From Erysipelotrichaceae bacterium (GTDB lineage Bacteria; Bacillota_I; Bacilli_A; RFN20; CAG-826): 64,000 nucleotides of DNA. The stretch is from positions 32,386-96,385 of the forward strand of contig SVBF01000001.1 of assembly GCA_015058945.1 (NCBI GenBank), given 5' to 3'. The notes beneath the pieces were generated by a model. It saw only the letters and a program-made list of their open reading frames with translations. It made no database searches and had not been told where the DNA came from. Shown in pieces: positions 60,447 through 64,000 of this stretch; position 1 is the stretch's first letter, and every line of letters starts with the position of its first letter. Made by a program: the position numbers and the translations under genes.

Positions 60447-61297
60447 TGGCCGCCGTTACCATCCAGCTCATCAAAGCGCTCCAGGAGCGCACCGGCGCCG
60501 GCATCATGGACTGCAAGAAAGCCCTCATTGAAGCCGACGGCGACGAAGAGAAAGCCATCGATATCCTTCGTGAGAAGGGCATCGCCAAGGCCGCTTCCAA
60601 GGCCGGTCGTACCGCCGCGGAAGGTCTCGCCTTCATCAAAATCTGCGACAAGTGCGGTCGCGCGGTGATCGTTGAGGTCAACTGCGAAACCGACTTCGTC
60701 TCCGGTTCCCCCAAGTTCCACGAACTCGTCGAAGCCATCGCCGGACGCCTTCTCGAGAAGTCTCCCAAGACCCTCGAGGAAGCCAAAGAGGTCACTCAGG
60801 ATCTCTTCACCGACGCGGTTGTCGCCATGCGTGAGAACTTCGTCCTCCGCCGTTATGAGATCCTCTCCCTCGGCGAAGGTGAAGCCTTCGGCACCTACAC
60901 CCACATGGGCGGCAAGATCTCCGCTATCGTCAAGCTTTCCAAGGATTGCGGCGACGTCAACCGTGGCCTTGCCATGACCGTCGTCTCCGGCAAGCCCGAC
61001 TACCTCTCCCTCGAGGACATCCCCGCCGCCGTGCGCGCCAGGGAAAAAGCCCTTGCCGAGAAGGAAGTGGCCGAGGATCCGAAGCTTCAGAGCAAGCCCG
61101 AACAGGTCAAAGCCCAAATCGTCGAGCGCAAGGTCGACAAGACCCTCGGCGCCGCTTGCTTGGACCACAACGTCTATGCCCTCGACCCCAACGGAACTCT
61201 TTCCGTCCCTGAGGTCTGCAAGCAGAACGACGTCAAGGTTCTCGCCTTCGTCCGTTACGAAGTCGGCGACGGCATCGAGAAGAAGGAAGAAGAATAA
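60446..61297 (+). CDS. tsf: Elongation factor Ts
   Basis: The 283-residue factor recycles EF-Tu. It has VTIQLIKALQERTGAGIMDC, KKALIEADGDEEKAIDILRE, and the EF-Tu-contact region VIVEVNCETDFVSGSPKFHE. The C-terminal LGAACLDHNVYALDPNGTLS is typical (usual LLEQPFVKDP equivalent is changed). It overlaps rpsB by one base and is followed by a hairpin. Confidence 0.97.
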   Translation: MAAVTIQLIKALQERTGAGIMDCKKALIEADGDEEKAIDILREKGIAKAASKAGRTAAEGLAFIKICDKCGRAVIVEVNCETDFVSGSPKFHELVEAIAGRLLEKSPKTLEEAKEVTQDLFTDAVVAMRENFVLRRYEILSLGEGEAFGTYTHMGGKISAIVKLSKDCGDVNRGLAMTVVSGKPDYLSLEDIPAAVRAREKALAEKEVAEDPKLQSKPEQVKAQIVERKVDKTLGAACLDHNVYALDPNGTLSVPEVCKQNDVKVLAFVRYEVGDGIEKKEEE

Positions 61298-61310
61298 AAT
61301 CTCCCATCGA

Positions 61311-61346
61311 AATGGCTCCCATCAATTGGGGGCCATTTTATATAAT
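61311..61346 (+). terminator. Hairpin between tsf and pyrH, with a -10 box
   Basis: AATGGC...GCCATT stem with TTTTATA after it; TATAAT at 61341-61346 may also start transcription of pyrH. Confidence 0.6.
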
Positions 61347-61366
61347 AAGGATTTGGAGGAACACTC

Positions 61367-62077
61367 ATGGGCAACATCTATAAGCGTGTGATCCTAAAGC
61401 TTTCCGGCGAGGCTCTCGCGGGAAAAAGCGGCATCTTAGACCAACGTAAACTCGCCACCGTCGCGAGGATCGTGAAACAGATTCACGATTCGGGCGTCGG
61501 GGTTGGCATCGTCGTCGGCGCCGGCAACATCTGGCGCGGACGTTTGGCCGAATCCATCGGCATCGAGCAATCCACCGGCGACTACATGGGAATGCTTGGC
61601 ACGATCATCAACGCCCTGGCCATCCAATCCGCCGTGGAGAAAAACGGCGTCGTCTGCAAAGTACAGTCCACGATCAACGTGAACCAAGTCTGCGAACCTT
61701 ACATCCGTCGCAGGGCGGTCCATCACCTCGATAAGGGTGAGGTCGTGATCTTCGCCGGCGGTACCGGCAACCCGTACTTCACTACCGACACCACCGCGAC
61801 CCTTCGCGCGTTGGAAGTGGGGGCGGAAGCCATCCTTATGGCCAAGAACGGGGTCGACGGCGTCTTCGATAGCGATCCGCGCGTCAATCCGGACGCCAAA
61901 CTATTGCCCACGCTTTCCTTCCGCGAGGTCATCGAGCGCAAACTTGGCGTCATGGACCTTACGGCCGTGGCGATGCTCGAGGGAAAGAACATCAAGATCC
62001 ATGTGTTCAACATGGAGAACGAAGAGAACTTCTTCCGCGTCCTCCGCGGCGAGCAAGTCGGAACCATAATTCAATAA
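61367..62077 (+). CDS. pyrH: UMP kinase
   Basis: The 236-residue enzyme phosphorylates UMP. It starts behind TTGGAGG. Motifs: RVILKLSGEALAGKSG, IVVGAGNIWRGRLAESIGIE, STGDYMGMLGTIINALAIQS, VVIFAGGTGNPYFTTDTTAT and MAKNGVDGVFDSDPRVNPDA. It is in the conserved tsf-pyrH-frr order. Confidence 0.98.
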   Translation: MGNIYKRVILKLSGEALAGKSGILDQRKLATVARIVKQIHDSGVGVGIVVGAGNIWRGRLAESIGIEQSTGDYMGMLGTIINALAIQSAVEKNGVVCKVQSTINVNQVCEPYIRRRAVHHLDKGEVVIFAGGTGNPYFTTDTTATLRALEVGAEAILMAKNGVDGVFDSDPRVNPDAKLLPTLSFREVIERKLGVMDLTAVAMLEGKNIKIHVFNMENEENFFRVLRGEQVGTIIQ

Positions 62078-62095
62078 CGAAAAAGGAGTCAATTT

Positions 62096-62641
62096 ATGGA
62101 CGCATACGTATTAGAATGCAAAGACCGTTTCGAGAAGTCGGTCGGCGCGCTTAAGGGAGCCCTTGGAAAGCTTCGCTCCGGCAGGGCGAACCCCGCGATG
62201 CTCGAAGGCATCAAGTGCGATTACTATGGAGACAAGATGGACATCACCGCTCTCTGCTCCATCTCCATGCCCGAGCCGAGGCAGCTCTTGGTCAAGCCGT
62301 ATTCCCGCGATGATCTAAAGACGATCGCCGCTGCGATTTCCTCCGCAAATCTTGGCGTAAATCCGCAGGTTGAGGCCGACGCGATCCGCATCGTCATCCC
62401 GCCGATGACCGAGGAAATCCGCAAAGACATCGTCAAAAAAGCGAAGGCTCTTGGCGAAGAGGCGAAGGTCGCCGTGAGGAACATTCGCCGCGACACCCTC
62501 TCCCTTTTGAAGGAAGACGATTCGATGTCCGACGACTATAAAGAGATCGTTGAAAAGGACATCCAGAAGGAAGTCGACGCCGCCAACAAAGCCATCGACG
62601 AAACTGTCAACGAAAAAACCAAGGAAGTCATGTCCATCTAA
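62096..62641 (+). CDS. frr: Ribosome recycling factor
   Basis: The 181-residue protein splits post-termination ribosomes with EF-G. It has GALGKLRSGRANPAMLEGIK, CDYYGDKMDITALCSISMPE, PRQLLVKPYSRDDLKTIAAA and VRNIRRDTLSLLKEDDSMSD. Shine-Dalgarno AAAAGGAG. Usual length is 185. Confidence 0.98.
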   Translation: MDAYVLECKDRFEKSVGALKGALGKLRSGRANPAMLEGIKCDYYGDKMDITALCSISMPEPRQLLVKPYSRDDLKTIAAAISSANLGVNPQVEADAIRIVIPPMTEEIRKDIVKKAKALGEEAKVAVRNIRRDTLSLLKEDDSMSDDYKEIVEKDIQKEVDAANKAIDETVNEKTKEVMSI

Positions 62642-62659
62642 AGGCTTGACCTACGAAAC

Positions 62660-62683
62660 GGCGGGCATTGTCCCGCCTTTTCT
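62660..62683 (+). terminator. Rho-independent terminator after frr
   Basis: GGCGGG-CATTGT-CCCGCC stem followed by TTTTC. Confidence 0.9.
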
Positions 62684-62764
62684 TTGCCCCTTTTCCTAGA
62701 CACTGTTAAAAGGACTAGTGTCCTTGCCTTTCTATTTGGGATAGCGGGAGAAAGTATCCGAGTT

Positions 62765-62770
62765 TATAAT
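62765..62770 (+). promoter_or_regulatory. -10 box of uppS (leaderless)
   Basis: TATAAT, exactly six bases before ATG 62777; no Shine-Dalgarno. The -35 region is weak. Confidence 0.55.
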
Positions 62771-62776
62771 TCGACT

Positions 62777-63511
62777 ATGTCGAAGAAAGATGCCTTTACC
62801 TTAACGAAGAAGTTAGATCACGTCGCTTTTATCATGGACGGCAATGGAAGATGGGCCAATTTGCGTGGCCTTCCCCGTTATTTGGGGCATCGCGAAGCCA
62901 TCAATCGCATCATGGAGATCTTCGAGCTCTGCCGCGAGTTCAAAATCCATGTCATGTCCCTTTACGCCTTTTCCACGGAGAACTGGAATCGCCCCCAAGA
63001 CGAGATCGATCATTTGATGGATTACCTTGAAGAATTCTTCGCCAAGCAGATCGATTATATGGATTCGGTTGGGGCGAGGCTTCAGATCTCCGGCGACATC
63101 AACCGTCTCCGCGAAAGCACCAAGCAAGCCTGCATCAACGCCTATGAGCGGACCAAAAACAACGGCAACATCGTCGTGAACGTCTGCCTCAATTACGGCG
63201 GCCGAGACGATATCGTCCGCGCGGCGAAGTCCCTCGCCAAAGAAGTGGTGGACAAGAAAATCGAAATCGACGACATCGACGAGAAGCTTTTCGCCGACCA
63301 TCTTTATACCAAAGGCCTGCCGGACGTCGATTTGATGATCCGCACCTCGGGTGAACAGCGTTTGTCCAACTATCTCTTATGGCAAAACGCTTATGCGGAA
63401 TTCGTGTTCACCCCGGTCAAATGGCCGGACTTCAAAAGAAAAGCGTTCATCGATTGTCTCAAGGAATACCAATCGCGGAACCGTCGTTATGGGGGGCTAA
63501 AAAATGAGTAG
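62777..63511 (+). CDS. uppS: Undecaprenyl diphosphate synthase
   Basis: The 244-residue cis-prenyltransferase makes the C55 carrier for cell-wall synthesis. ATG 62777 (MSKKDAFTLTKKLDHV) is chosen; the open frame extends further left but that part is not family-like. Motifs: VAFIMDGNGRWANLRGLPRY (catalytic Asp), MSLYAFSTENWNRPQDEIDH, VVNVCLNYGGRDDIVRAAKS, DVDLMIRTSGEQRLSNYLLW and AEFVFTPVKWPDF. cdsA overlaps its end by eight bases. Retention of uppS indicates a cell wall, unlike true Mollicutes. Confidence 0.97.
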   Translation: MSKKDAFTLTKKLDHVAFIMDGNGRWANLRGLPRYLGHREAINRIMEIFELCREFKIHVMSLYAFSTENWNRPQDEIDHLMDYLEEFFAKQIDYMDSVGARLQISGDINRLRESTKQACINAYERTKNNGNIVVNVCLNYGGRDDIVRAAKSLAKEVVDKKIEIDDIDEKLFADHLYTKGLPDVDLMIRTSGEQRLSNYLLWQNAYAEFVFTPVKWPDFKRKAFIDCLKEYQSRNRRYGGLKNE

Positions 63512-64000
63512 CGTCAACGTTTTGGACGAAAAGAAAAAGAAGAGCATGAAAAACCGCATCCTCGTCGGGGTCATCCTGGCCGTCACGGGGCTGCCCGCGG
63601 TCTTCTTCGGCGGTTGGCCGTTCTTCATCTTCGTCTCCTTCTTCCTCGGCTTTGCCATCTATGAAATCTTGGCCGTGCGCCGCAAAAAATATCCCTGGTA
63701 CGTCTGGGTCTTTACCTATGTCATCACGATTTCTTACGTGTACTGGGCTTTTGTGAAGTCCAACATTCAGGCCTATAACGCAGACCCGAGCCATTACGTC
63801 TTTTCCTTGGAATCCCATTTCGATGAACCGAGCCTTTCTTGGTATGCGATCGCGGTATCCATGGGCGTTTATTTCGTGTTTGGCCTAGCGTGCAAAGACT
63901 TCGACATCCTCGATATCGCCCTCATTTTCACCATGTCGATTTTGATTGGCCTCGGCTTCCAGTGCATGATGTTCCTCCGTTATCACCCGGTTTGGGTCGC
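63504..64000 (+). CDS. cdsA: Phosphatidate cytidylyltransferase, N-terminal part
   Basis: The first 165 residues are visible and the gene continues past the window. It starts at ATG 63504, overlapping uppS. After a short basic N-terminus come several transmembrane segments (ILVGVILAVTGLPAVFFGGW, FFIFVSFFLGFAIYEILAVR, WYVWVFTYVITISYVYWAF, IALIFTMSILIGLGFQCMMF). The family's C-terminal signature (SDTGAYLVGRLFG-like) would lie outside. The assignment rests on the N-terminal pattern and the invariant uppS-cdsA order. Confidence 0.88.
   Translation, partial: MSSVNVLDEKKKKSMKNRILVGVILAVTGLPAVFFGGWPFFIFVSFFLGFAIYEILAVRRKKYPWYVWVFTYVITISYVYWAFVKSNIQAYNADPSHYVFSLESHFDEPSLSWYAIAVSMGVYFVFGLACKDFDILDIALIFTMSILIGLGFQCMMFLRYHPVWV

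Overview
The window reads as a chromosomal stretch of an uncultured, anaerobic member of the Bacilli, close to the Erysipelotrichia/Mollicutes-like gut lineages. This placement is inference. The sequence shows a single-subunit pyruvate:ferredoxin oxidoreductase, a superoxide reductase (desulfoferrodoxin), a Firmicutes-type gene order and a 16S rRNA of Bacilli style. TGA is used as a normal stop (for example after lgt, lepB and topA), so the genetic code is standard despite the Mollicutes-like gene content. The 16S 3' end keeps the anti-Shine-Dalgarno CCTCC.

1-4.2 kb is an accessory region. It holds the start of a membrane-anchored protein, a tmRNA-like 3' part, and a 14-bp direct repeat of the tmRNA 3' end. 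It also holds a YefM/YoeB toxin-antitoxin pair, a DUF4160/DUF2442-HTH pair with a perfect operator palindrome, remnants of a WYL regulator and an excisionase-like protein, an orphan DinJ-type antitoxin and a 38-aa acidic protein. 4.7-28.4 kb is core metabolism and housekeeping: PFOR, an esterase, a membrane-bound spermidine-synthase-like protein, tRNA-Pro(GGG), a nitroreductase, uvrA, an unusually long lgt followed by trxB, rapZ-whiA-XRE, gapA, pgk-tpiA, a BAX-inhibitor-like protein, desulfoferrodoxin, and three lipoproteins including a BspA-type leucine-rich repeat protein. 28.5-33.8 kb is one rRNA operon (16S-23S-5S) with two tandem promoters, boxA-like elements and no spacer tRNA.

33.9-64 kb follows the Bacillus subtilis yloU-to-cdsA order closely: asp23/yloU, fakA/yloV, recG, rnc, ftsY, ylxM, ffh, (rpsP, khpA, rimM, trmD), rplS, lepB, rbgA, rnhB, dprA, topA, trmFO, xerC, rpsB, tsf, pyrH, frr, uppS, cdsA. 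Departures from that order are informative. The fatty-acid genes and smc normally near rnc are absent. The rpsP-khpA-rimM-trmD block is inverted and carries an AbiE-type toxin-antitoxin module at its far end. A LemA-like protein with a 591-aa membrane partner sits after ffh. A lone AAA ATPase with seven helically phased repeats around its promoter and ribosome binding site precedes recG.

A window-wide theme is transcription that starts at or next to the start codon. Many genes with no Shine-Dalgarno have a -10 hexamer followed by about six bases and then ATG or GTG. Genes inside operons use normal Shine-Dalgarno sequences or overlapping stop/start codons.
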